From assembly GCA_019915135.1 (NCBI GenBank), contig JAHLMK010000011.1, positions 930,001 through 994,000 of the forward strand: a DNA stretch of 64,000 bases. The letters run 5' to 3'. Origin of the DNA: Strobilurus pachycystidiatus (taxonomy: Eukaryota > Basidiomycota > Agaricomycetes > Agaricales > Physalacriaceae). Below the pieces are notes generated by a model. That model was not told the origin of the DNA, searched no databases, and worked only from the letters and a program-made list of their open reading frames with translations. The position numbers were made by a program, and so were the translations under genes. Each line of letters begins with the position of its first letter. The stretch's first letter is position 1. Shown here piece after piece: positions 11,340 to 20,140 of the stretch.

Positions 11340-12372
11340 ATGGTGGCCATCGTACCCAGCCCCTCCTTCTGGTTCGAGGATGGCAATATCGTCCTCATCG
11401 CCGGAAACAGCGCGTTCAAGGTGCACCGTGGACAGCTTGCGCGCCAGTCCGAGGTCTTCGAGGGTTTGTTCGGCTTACCGCCGCATCCCGATGCCCTCGA
11501 AGAGTACGACGGATGCCCAAGCGTCCTGATGCATGGCGATTCGGAAACTGATTGGGATCACTTCCTACGTGCACTCTATGATGGACTGTGCGTCATGTCC
11601 TGTCTTTGCCCATGTGACGTTCCTCAATTCCTGCAGATACTTCCAGTTTCCACGCGTGAACGACTTTGCCGTCGTTGCAGGCGTCCTTCGACTGTCAACC
11701 AAGTACCTCGTTGAAATCCTTCGTCATCGTTGCATTTCTAGGCTCGAAATCGATTATCCTCCTACTCTGGACGCTTGGGACTTCAGAGAGCAAGAGGCGA
11801 TCGATGCCGAAGGTCAATACGTACCACGCCGCACATACCAGCACCCCATCGCAGTCATCCACCTGGCGCTGGAGCTCGGCGTTGGCACTATCCTCCCAGC
11901 AGCGTTCTACGACCTTTCCCGATACGGGCCCAGCAGGATACTGCAAGGGACGACCTTTGATGGCAGTAGAATGAAACTCCCTCTTCCACTGTTTGCCCGC
12001 GTGCTTCGTGGTCGCGAATCTGCGCAACAGTTCATGGCACGTTTTATTCTCGTCAGCCGCGCACCTGCAGTCATGTGCATCACCCCCGGCCACTGTTCCC
12101 GCGCGCTCTACTACATCTCTCTCAATCTTCTACGCGCCATCGGAGGTGTTGCTCCCGGACGTGATGCAGACCCACTCTTCATGATGTCCCAAGCCGTCGA
12201 GATGCTGGATCGTGAAGATTTTGAGGCTTCGTCGGGACAGGCGCAGGTTAGCTTGGGGATGTGCCTTTACTGCAAGGTTGCGTTCAGTGAAGAGTGTGTC
12301 AAGATGAGGGCGGAGGCTTGGGATGCTATACCGGAATGGTTTGGACTGCAAGTTGAAGCTGAAAATGATTGA
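11340..12372 (+). CDS. BTB/POZ domain protein
   Basis: Two exons, with the intron at 11588-11636 (GTGCGT...TGCAG) joining YDGL to YFQFP in frame. The N-terminal half has the BTB pattern WFEDGNIVLIAGNSAFKVH, RGQLARQSEVFEGLF and, after the intron, a VAGVLRLSTKYLVEILR helix. The C-terminal 180 residues have no domain I recognise, apart from a late C-L-Y-C pair. The agaricomycete BTB expansions share this layout (F-x-D-G-N-I-V-L). They are probably protein-interaction adaptors; the target is unknown. The start ATG at 11340 lies just before the conserved block, giving about 327 residues. Confidence 0.8.
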
Positions 12373-12924
12373 TTCGCGCGCGGCCTGTCTACCGTACACT
12401 CCTTTTGACTCGTTATATGATTACAGATGCGTCCAACATCCCCGCGACACTCAGAGTGTCGAGACATGACTGAATGAAGTAAGTGATTTGCTCTTCCAGC
12501 CGGCAGGTGATCAGGCAAACAAAGTCTACAACATGAACCAAATGTTTAATGCACCTCTTCATATTTGGTGGAACCGCACCATCTGGCGCTCTCCTGATAC
12601 GAGAACTTCTCGAATCTCAGGACATTCCTGGCTTCAGTCTCATGGCGTATGCACGCAACACAGCCGATTGACCAGAGGACATATCTGAAGACGCATCCGT
12701 GATGGTTGAACAAGGCGAGTTACACGAATTCGCCAAGATATCTGCCGCACTAGTATTCTGACGAGCTTTTACGGACGAGTCCTCCTCCCGTTGATGCGCC
12801 GCCGCATCATGCGCGAACATGGCATCAAGCGGCTCATTGCGCCTGGGACGGGGTTCATCTTGACCACACGACAAGAAATCCCTCACTTGGTGCGGACATA
12901 CAACGGAACTTGTGGCGATGGGCA
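12373..12924. other. Intergenic, no gene supported
   Basis: 3' flank of the BTB gene and 5' flank of the TRIM insertion. No convincing frame. Confidence 0.4.
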
Positions 12925-12929
12925 AAGTC

Positions 12930-13126
12930 TGTTGCGTTTAGGCTGTTCGGTCCGAACTCCGACCTGTAGATTACCACATAGACTACGTACACGTGAAATT
13001 AATCCCTTACTTTTACCCCATCACAGTCGTCTTCACCGTCGTCCGGTCACCCCCCCGAGTCCGCGCTTTCGCGCCCGTCTCACGTCGAGACGTTAATTCG
13101 TCCTCGCGGAATACCCGCGTTCAACA
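12930..13126 (+). repeat. TRIM 5' LTR
   Basis: 197 nt, TGTTG...CAACA. Differs from the 3' copy at one position that I noticed (C versus T in CACAGYYGTC). Confidence 0.85.
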
Positions 13127-13141
13127 GGTTATGGGCCCCGG
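13127..13141 (+). promoter_or_regulatory. TRIM primer binding site, initiator-tRNA anticodon-arm type
   Basis: GGTTATGGGCCCCGG lies immediately after the 5' LTR. It resembles the complement of the CAU anticodon loop and stem of tRNA-iMet and not a tRNA 3' end, as known for copia-like half-tRNA priming. Confidence 0.55.
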
Positions 13142-14033
13142 CAACTAGCGCCTCATCATCATTGTTCCTCGCACCCTTCTCATTCCAACACCACTACCGT
13201 GTCGTTGTCTTCGAGCGGTCTTTGGGTCTATTCACTTCCCACTTCTTCTATCGTCACCGCAGTGGTGTCTACCAACGGTCTCCCATTCACCCCCAGATTT
13301 TATGTCCACCAATCGTTTCCAACTTCCGTCCACATTCATCGGCATCATCTCACACCGTGTCGGCATGTGCGAACGAGTGTTGACCAACCCATGCTGGTCC
13401 TATTCTCCCATTCCCGACAGTGACAACCTCTGTCCAGCATCCTCCATCCACCGGCTCTCTGTCGCTCCTCGACCGTGCCCGAACCAGTGGGAGTACATTT
13501 CTCATGACATGATCTGGTCCCCATTACAGCAATCCCTTTCTTCAGTGCCATCCGATATGGACTGACTTCCCCGACATCATCATCCCTCTTGTGCTCTCAT
13601 CCTATGACATACTCCACCAATAGTGCCATGCAATATGGACTTCCTGGTTGCTTCATGTTCATTGTGCCACCACCAGAGCCATTGGATCCTTTGTGCTGTT
13701 GATGTTGACCTGCTGTGTCCATCCCCGACCAACAGTGACTTTGTTCACTTCTCTCTTCCCATTGGAGTCCCATTATCTGTCTTGTCAGTGCCTCTGGGCT
13801 GATATTGGTCAGATTCCAGCCGCTTTCATGCTGTCACATTTTTGTCCAATCCACTAGACAACCCTCTAGTTATCTTTGCCATCATAGGTTGTGTGGCGTA
13901 TAGACCTCCCCAAGGTTAGGTCCGAGATCTTCCTATTGTTGTGTGCCACTTCCTGGCTATTCACCATCTTCTTCATGTATTCGTTGACTGTTGTCTTGTC
14001 TTACAGTCCTTCGTTCCTCACATCCAGTGGGAG

Positions 14034-14230
14034 TGTTGCGTTTAGGCTGTTCGGTCCGAACTCCGACCTGTAGATTACCACATAGACTACGTACACGTGA
14101 AATTAATCCCTTACTTTTACCCCATCACAGTTGTCTTCACCGTCGTCCGGTCACCCCCCCGAGTCCGCGCTTTCGCGCCCGTCTCACGTCGAGACGTTAA
14201 TTCGTCCTCGCGGAATACCCGCGTTCAACA
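14034..14230 (+). repeat. TRIM 3' LTR
   Basis: Direct copy of 12930-13126, followed by the AAGTC target duplication. Confidence 0.85.
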
Positions 14231-14235
14231 AAGTC

Positions 14236-14630
14236 ATCCATCAGCAGACGACCTCGATCATGCTGGACCATCGTCCGTGTGCCGATGCTGAATGAGGGTA
14301 CGACTAGAGAAATGGTGGCGAGGTATATTGGCGACGGGAAGACGGGAATGTTCTTGGTGATGGCAGAGTTCACTGTGTTCACATAGAGCGGCTGTCACCA
14401 ATGAACCCGAACTTCGAAGTGGGTGAGACCGTGGCGCAGCTCATGTAACCACCTCAGATTGACTTCAGATACGAGAATTCTCAAGGTCAGCAGTGAGATT
14501 GAAGATTGGTTACAAATACAACTTAAGAAGCCTTCCTTTCATTTACGCCCGGCAATGCATGCCTGCCCTCAGGACCCCTCGAAATATAGATTATTTTCCT
14601 GTATGGGAAACAGAACAGAAAGCGTACCAT
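14236..14630. other. Intergenic, no gene supported
   Basis: Sequence between the TRIM and the 3' end of the copy-2 family gene. Nothing recognised. Confidence 0.4.
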
Positions 14631-15194
14631 CTAATTGCGCCCATCCAGTATGCGTACGCCATCGACCATGCTGCCGACAAAGTCGGGATAGTTGACCCTG
14701 TTGAGGAGGCCCACCTGGCATCTGGCACCCTTGTTGAAGCGGATGTAGTGATAATAGAGGGTTCTGTCGTGAATGTCTCCTGGAGGCGTGGTTGAAAACC
14801 AGCCCTTGGCAACCATCCCTTGTAGAGCACGAATGACCCACTGCGCGCAAGACCATTCTGTCTTGTATTGGGTGAAAAGAGGCGTATCGCCTTGCTCGGG
14901 ATTTTCCTCCGACAGGAAGTCGAAGACAACCTCCCGAGTAGCGGTCAGAGGCGGCAATTCGACGAGGGCATAGAACGTCCGGCTGTAAATCAGACGGACG
15001 GGTTCCTCGTCGACTCTGTGGTTTGACTGCCAGGTTCCATCGCTGCCTTCACCAACTTGAAAGACATCTATCTCCATATTCAAGCGATTCTGGAGATCTG
15101 GGCGGGGAAGGGCAATGCCCCAGTGAAAAATCCCCTGTCCCTGGCTCGGGGAGAGCGAGTCGTTGTATAATGAGATATAAACGGGGGTCGTCAT
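14631..15194 (-). CDS. Basidiomycete family protein of unknown function, copy 2
   Basis: A 187-residue uninterrupted frame starting MTTPVYISLY. It aligns along its whole length with the plus-strand gene at 10416: FHWGIALPRPDLQNRL, IDVFQVGEG, ALVELPPLTATREVV, WSCAQWVIRALQ, TTPPGD and LYYHYIRFNKGARC are shared blocks. The two copies are inverted and about 3.6 kb apart, with the BTB gene and the TRIM between. Conservation is strongest in the N-terminal 50 and C-terminal 70 residues, so both are likely under selection. The function is unknown. Unlike copy 1, the stop directly follows DGRN with no intron in the last codon. Confidence 0.7.
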   Translation of the reverse strand: MTTPVYISLYNDSLSPSQGQGIFHWGIALPRPDLQNRLNMEIDVFQVGEGSDGTWQSNHRVDEEPVRLIYSRTFYALVELPPLTATREVVFDFLSEENPEQGDTPLFTQYKTEWSCAQWVIRALQGMVAKGWFSTTPPGDIHDRTLYYHYIRFNKGARCQVGLLNRVNYPDFVGSMVDGVRILDGRN

Positions 15195-15499
15195 TGTCGA
15201 GTCGCTGACACCTGGTTAGAGCTGTGGCGGCGAGATAGTCTGGAATACTTACCTAGCTGGAGACAGAAAGATGGGCCATGAGTTCGCCCTTATATTAGTC
15301 AAGAAACGAATTGAATCCCCGCGAGTCTTATCGATGAGAGGGCTGAGAGATTTAATTTTCAAGGGATATACTCTTCAATTCAGTCGCCGGAGCTTGGACC
15401 GCTTTCATTCCAAGCAAGCTTCGTGACTCGATCGTGACTTGAAGTTCAAGTTGTCTTATTGATGCCGCCCACCTTCGACCGCCGAACAGAATGGCCGCC
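15195..15499. other. Short divergent promoter region
   Basis: About 300 nt between the divergent starts of the copy-2 family gene and the APH-like gene. No clear TATA box for either gene. Confidence 0.35.
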
Positions 15500-16414
15500 A
15501 TGGATCAATCGCGAACGTATCCTATTGATGAAGAAATACGGAGTCTATTGGCTCTACCGCAAATACATGACATGCTGCAACTACACACGGGCTCGGTTTC
15601 ATAACGCAGTCAGATTTCTTTGGGAATGTGCGCATACAAAGAGTCACAACAAGGCTTTGTTCTCACTCTTTTTGTAGTATTCGGGCTTGACGCCAAATTC
15701 TATGTCAAACGCTTCAGTATTCAGCGAAGTATAGACGCAGACATGGCCACGACACGTTTCATTCGCCAACACACCACCATTCCAGTGCCGCGGGTTCTCT
15801 TTCAGTTTCCCGTGTGGAGATCGCGCTACCTAGTGATGGAGCGTGTGCCTGGGACGTCTCTCAGATGGGTTTGGAGGGATCTCTCCGCAGAAGACAGAGC
15901 TCGAATTATCTCTCAATTGCGACAGTACATGGATCAACTGAGATCTATTCCTCGACCCGGAGATTCCAGGACCATCGCGTCTGCCATTGGCGGTCCTATC
16001 TTGTGCGGCCGGCTGCATAAACGCTTCGAGTTGTCAGGGCCTTTCCGGGACGAGGACCATATGAATGCGCAGCTGAGACGCGGGGAGCCTATCGGTTCTT
16101 TTCCTCGGTCGGTCCAAGTCGTGCACTCCACGCGCCATCGCATCGTGCTGACGCACAACGACTTTGCTGCTCACAACATCATGGTCGTGCATAGCACGGA
16201 TGGATGGCATGTGTCTGCCATTCTTGACTGGGAGATGGCGGGATGGATGCCCGAGTATTGGGAGTATACCAAGTCTCGGAACTTTGCGTCCTGGAACGTG
16301 CTGGAATGCAAGACAGATTGGGACGAGTGGCTGCCCCAGCTGCTTGAGCCTTTTGAGTTGGAGGCAGAAGCTGACGGGGACTTGGGTGTATATCCCACCA
16401 AGCATATACCGTAG
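15500..16414 (+). CDS. Aminoglycoside-phosphotransferase-fold kinase-like protein
   Basis: From about 15680 the frame is continuous. FYVKRFS holds a lysine in the position of the ATP-binding lysine. TRFIRQHTTIPVPRVL and YLVMERVPGTSL follow, then the catalytic loop HNDFAAHNIMV and the metal-binding ILDWEMAGWMPEYWE, which are hallmarks of the APH family. The N-terminus is unclear. An ATG at 15500 opens DQSRTYPIDEEIRSLL, but this frame meets a stop near 15596. A frame from 15462 can be joined through a 50-nt intron (GTGCGC...TTTGTAG, ending 15676). One of these models or two introns must apply. Agaricomycetes carry many such genes, usually of unknown substrate. The stop TAG lies inside the following minisatellite. 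Confidence 0.7.
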
Positions 16415-16497
16415 TATATTGTAGCATATACCGTAGTATACCGTAGCATATACCGTAGTATACCGTAGCATATACCGTAGTATACCGTAGCATATAC
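16401..16497. repeat. 22-bp minisatellite overlapping the APH gene stop codon
   Basis: About 4.4 units of AGCATATACCGTAGTATACC plus GT, the first slightly degenerate. The unit is itself nearly two 11-mers. It contains TAG repeatedly, and the APH-like frame ends in the first unit. On the minus strand it is open and gives a repetitive YATVYYGIC-type peptide that I do not regard as a gene. Confidence 0.9.
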
Positions 16498-16629
16498 TCG
16501 CTTTCTTGTCGGCGCGTCTGTGAGCCACGCTGACTCGGGCGTCTGGACGCGGGGCGCCTCGTGGGCCAATGATGTCGCGTGACGCCATCGCCTCGCTCCA
16601 GCCTGGGCTACGTCATCAGCCATTCCCGG

Positions 16630-16636
16630 TATAAAT
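16630..16636 (+). promoter_or_regulatory. TATA box of the Rtc3-like gene
   Basis: TATAAAT 80 nt upstream of the ATG at 16716, followed by a C/A-rich leader (CACCACCA type), typical of strongly expressed fungal genes. Confidence 0.6.
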
Positions 16637-16715
16637 GGCGTTTTTCAGCTTTGCGTCTCGACCATCACCACCACCACACTTCATCCCAACCACCAACACC
16701 TTTCACCACCACACA

Positions 16716-17305
16716 ATGGCCAAATCCCTTGGAAAAGTCATCTACAAGCCCGACTCGCAGTCCACCGATGAGTTCGTCGTCATCGTCGACATCGAAGAGG
16801 TTTGTCGCGTGCACTCCAATCCGATCTTCTGATGACTGACTGCAATCCGTCTGTGCAGTTCAAGAAATGGAAGGAGGGCGGTGAGTACACAGTCTCTTCT
16901 GATCTCCAATCCGATGCTGAGACCTTTTCGCAGACACGTAAATATCCCCCGCTTTGACGTCCTCTGACCCTCATCGATTGACATCTCCCACAGAACCATC
17001 CCATTAGCCGAAGTCGTTGACTGTCAGTAGCTTTCTATTGCCCGCATCGCGCCGTCTGACCTTCTACAGCCTTCAACGTAATGCACTCTGGCCAGGGCCC
17101 GCAAGGCATCCTCGGCACAGCTTCCAAACAACAACTCGAAACTATCTTTGAGACCTCCAAAGATGTTGACGTTGTCACCAAGATTCTGAAGGAGGGCAGA
17201 CTGCAGTCCACAGACGGCGTCAAGAACTCCACCTTTGGCACCACCAACGCCTCTCGCGGCAGCGCCGTCATCGACAGCCGTGGCAAGGGCAACACCGGAT
17301 TGTAG
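16716..17305 (+). CDS. RTC3: Rtc3-like protein with SBDS N-terminal domain
   Basis: Five exons: 16716-16799, 16859-16880, 16934-16937, 16994-17022 and 17070-17305; 124 residues. The product reads MAKSLGKVIYKPD, FVVIVDIEEFKKWKEGD, EVVDSFNVMHSGQG and ASKQQLETIFET, the single-domain SBDS/Rtc3 pattern of small fungal proteins related to yeast YHR087W. Exon 3 is only 4 nt (ACAC). Without it the frame hits a stop in exon 4; with it the family motif KEGDTTIPL is restored. All introns are 47-59 nt with GT...AG ends. Yeast Rtc3 is linked to RNA metabolism and stress tolerance; the molecular role is not settled. The glycine-rich C-terminus (RGSAVIDSRGKG) is typical of basidiomycete members. Confidence 0.85.
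16934..16937 (+). other. Predicted 4-nt microexon of the Rtc3-like gene
   Basis: ACAC between acceptor TTTTCGCAG and donor GTAAAT. It is needed to keep frame between exons 2 and 4 and to encode D-T-T. Confidence 0.75.
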
Positions 17306-17507
17306 GATCGTCACGCGTAACTTATTGGGACGATGAAGAAGAAGAACAAACATCATTTGTATCATAGTAATCGCAATTGCTGTCGATTTGCTTTTGAGAA
17401 TTCTCTCGCACCCGTTTGATAGCCCATAAGAAGTGAATACCAAGAATACATGGGATGCGCCCTCTGAGGATGGAAAAGTGCTTTGTTGTATACGTATACA
17501 TATTTTC

Positions 17508-19303
17508 CTATTTAAGTTGAGGTGTTCCAATCAGCGCCAAGAGCAGTGCGCGATACTCGCCGCTAGTCTCGCTCTTAATGCGTTCCTCAAGTGTCTTACC
17601 ATATCTTTCTGCATACGCTGCTTTGATCATTTCCATCCGCGTGCGATTCCAGGACGCACGGAGTATTCTACGTGCCAATCAATCAGTATTGAAACCTCGT
17701 CGACACAGCTCAGACACCGCTTAAATACGTACCGAGCGATGAGACGATCATCTTTCGTTCCCAGGCCCTTCATAGCCGCGTGAATGTATTTCATGTCCCG
17801 CCACACGCTGGGATCTTGGTGGTGCGGCTTGGCGTAGGAATGACCGCTTCGCTTCTTCTTGACTCCTGTGACGATGTGCAACAATGCGTCGCGCTCATGA
17901 CCCGAGAATTTCTTCTTGATGGCTTTGGTCAAGCTGCCGTGGTTGGCGCGGTACAGTTCCCAGCTAAAGTGATCATTAGACCCATCATTTCAGATCTGCT
18001 CGATGGCAGACGTACATTGCAGCGAGGTGGGAGGGCGAACTTTGCACGATAATGGTGCGGAATACCTCCTGAACAAGTGTATAAGTCGGGCGAGCTCATA
18101 TATGTTGGAGAGGGAAATGATTTACATGATATGGACCTTTCTTTGTGGCGTTGTACAGTTTCTCGACGTCCCCGAGGACAGAGTTTGACCCTGGTCCTTC
18201 TTGTCGCTGAGCGACCAGTGCCATGTTGAAAACTAATCCGAGTATGATGAGAGACTGGTGCTTCCTGCGTGGTCAAGACTCTCACTGAGTAACACCTCCG
18301 ACGACAGATCACTTGCGATGGCATGATCGAGACTTTTGCTAGCAACTTCTGGATAGACCGATTTCAAGAGCCTCATCTCCTCGTTGCTTCGACCAAGCAG
18401 AACCTCAGTCAATAGGTCCTCTTTCGTTCTAACCAAAGGTAAGCGGAGGGCGATATTGGGGCGTCATAACGGTAGCGTACCCTGCGCCTTTTGTAGCCTG
18501 CTGTACAATCCACGCGTCACACTGTAGTGGGCCTAACAGTAGCCCGTGAACGAGTTCACTGGTAATTCGGTCAGCGTCGTTTGAGTCAACCCCTCCCAAG
18601 TCTGACCTACCTAAGACTCTTATCAAGGCCGAGGGTCGACAGCTTGCTATCCAGAAGGTCTTGGAGGTTGGTTCCGGATGTGATTTGATATTGTGCCTTT
18701 AGGCATGCTATCTGCATAGGATCCAGAGACTGTAGGGTCTTGACAACTGGAGAAATGGTTCAGGATTCAGAAGCGGCTTCAAAACAGGTACTGACTTTCG
18801 CCCTTCTTGCATATGACTGCATCTGTCGCTGCCCGAATAGCAGAGGCGTCCGCCCCCACTCTCGACACGTAAGCAGTTGACTTCCCCTTCGTGACTGCGG
18901 TGGTACCAGGCGCGAGATAGTCGGCAGGACCAAAGGTGACTTGATAAGTGACACGAGGTGCTAGACATACAGCCCCAAGATACACGACTTGTTCTGGAAG
19001 GAAAGACTAGCAGGCTTTATTGAGCGGGACAGCTCTCGCTCGAGAAGGATCCGTTACTTACAGCTTCGTGGCGCATTTGTGGCGCAGCCATCGGCATTGG
19101 CATAGATTGCGCGTTGATGGCATGATTAGGTGTGGTCTGGGACTGTTCGGCCTGCGCATGAGTTAGAATGTAATCCAGAACATCCTGTGGAGAACATAAC
19201 GTACATGCACTGATCCAAAGCTCGGCTCAGGCATTGCGGGCGCTGGAAGAGTGCCAGTACTGGGATACAAGCTGGCTTGATATGGTTGTTCAGTGGGATA
19301 CAT
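17508..19303 (-). CDS. Annexin
   Basis: Calcium-dependent phospholipid-binding protein. The N-terminal tail is Pro/Met-rich (MYPTEQPYQASLYPSTG, then AINAQSMPMPMAAPQM). Degenerate annexin repeats follow: LDPMQIACLKAQYQITSG, LVHGLLLGPLQCDAWIVQ with GAGTKEDLLTEVLLGRS, then VEKLYNATKKGPYH and EVFRTIIVQSSPSHL. The last, best-conserved repeat has MKYIHAAMKGLGTKDDRLIAR, ERYGKTLEERIKSETSG and EYRALLLALIG. The coding part is split into about nine exons by short introns; the last intron joins LIAR to ILRASWNR. It ends with TAG at 17508-17510. The early repeats lack clear GxGT...D/E calcium sites, so only repeat 4 (KGLGTKDD) may bind calcium canonically. It converges on the Rtc3-like gene, 203 nt between stops. 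Confidence 0.85.
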
Positions 19304-19348
19304 GGTGATGATGATGGTTATAGAGAGAAGTAGTGGTTGGCGATCTGC

Positions 19349-19355
19349 TTTTATA
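19349..19355 (-). promoter_or_regulatory. TATA box of the annexin gene
   Basis: TATAAAA on the minus strand, 46-52 nt upstream of the ATG at 19303. Confidence 0.55.
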
Positions 19356-20140
19356 GGAATCCATTCAACAGCTGTCGAGGCTGTGAACTGAGTCCGAGAA
19401 ATGATGGAAGATGATTGTCCAAAACGGGAGATCATCTCAGTGAATCAAGAACCTGTGTGTGTCGGCCCGAAGTCGCTGGTTGCACAGCCAATGAGCCATG
19501 CAGGCGACTGGCTTGGGCGGTGTGAGCACACTTTCGGATGAGGCACTGCGATCCTCACCAGCTGAGCCCTTTGTTTAGCTGTCCTCTTCATCTATCCGGG
19601 TCTGGCGACGACTATCTGGGCCTGTTCCCAAATCCAACAGCGTGTGAACTCATTTCAACGACGCACTGGTTCCAGCTCATGAAGTTGCATTGCCGCTTCA
19701 CAGGTTGTATCGGTTGTAGCCAAGTAGCCTGAGTCCAGCTTCGTGCCATTGGACGATATCAATTGTCGCGTCGCGGAAGCAAGCTTAGTCTTCATATGCC
19801 TTCTAGTAGATGTAACAGGACAAAATGATCGTTCACTGGGACTACAAATTCGAGTTTGACTGTGTTCCCATCAGCGTTCCAATTGACTCGTGAGTTAACC
19901 AATTGTGAAGCAATACTCAGTATATTTTTGACCACATACCGATGTATTGAACGTGTCGTTTCATGTCGCGCCCATTCTTGGAGACTGGCAGTATGGACTG
20001 GTATAGTCTGCGATTGACGTTGACATGGCGGACTCGATGTATGACGGTGATGAATCCAAGTTAGCCGACCGGGGATCACGCATGTGCCCCAAAGTCGCGT
20101 CAAACACGTGTTTTGCCGGGTTCTCCTTCTCCCCGTCACC
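19356..20140. other. Divergent intergenic region between annexin and lipin
   Basis: Upstream sequence of both genes. Short frames only, no motif recognised. Confidence 0.4.

Larger units (their letters stand above)
12925..14235 (+). mobile_element. TRIM-type non-autonomous LTR retrotransposon
   Basis: Complete element: two 197-nt LTRs beginning TGTTG and ending CAACA, a 907-nt internal part with no gag or pol frame, and a perfect 5-bp target duplication AAGTC (12925-12929 and 14231-14235). The internal part starts with GGTTATGGGCCCCGG, which closely matches the complement of the initiator-tRNA anticodon arm. That is the half-tRNA primer arrangement known from copia-class elements. A purine-rich GTGGGAG precedes the 3' LTR. 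Orientation follows from the primer site. I spotted only one difference between the LTRs, so insertion is recent. It must have moved with proteins from another element. Confidence 0.85.

Noticed and set aside
16034..16623. Minus-strand frames with a repetitive YATVYYGIC peptide
   Set aside because: They are created by the 22-bp minisatellite and the antisense of the APH-like gene.
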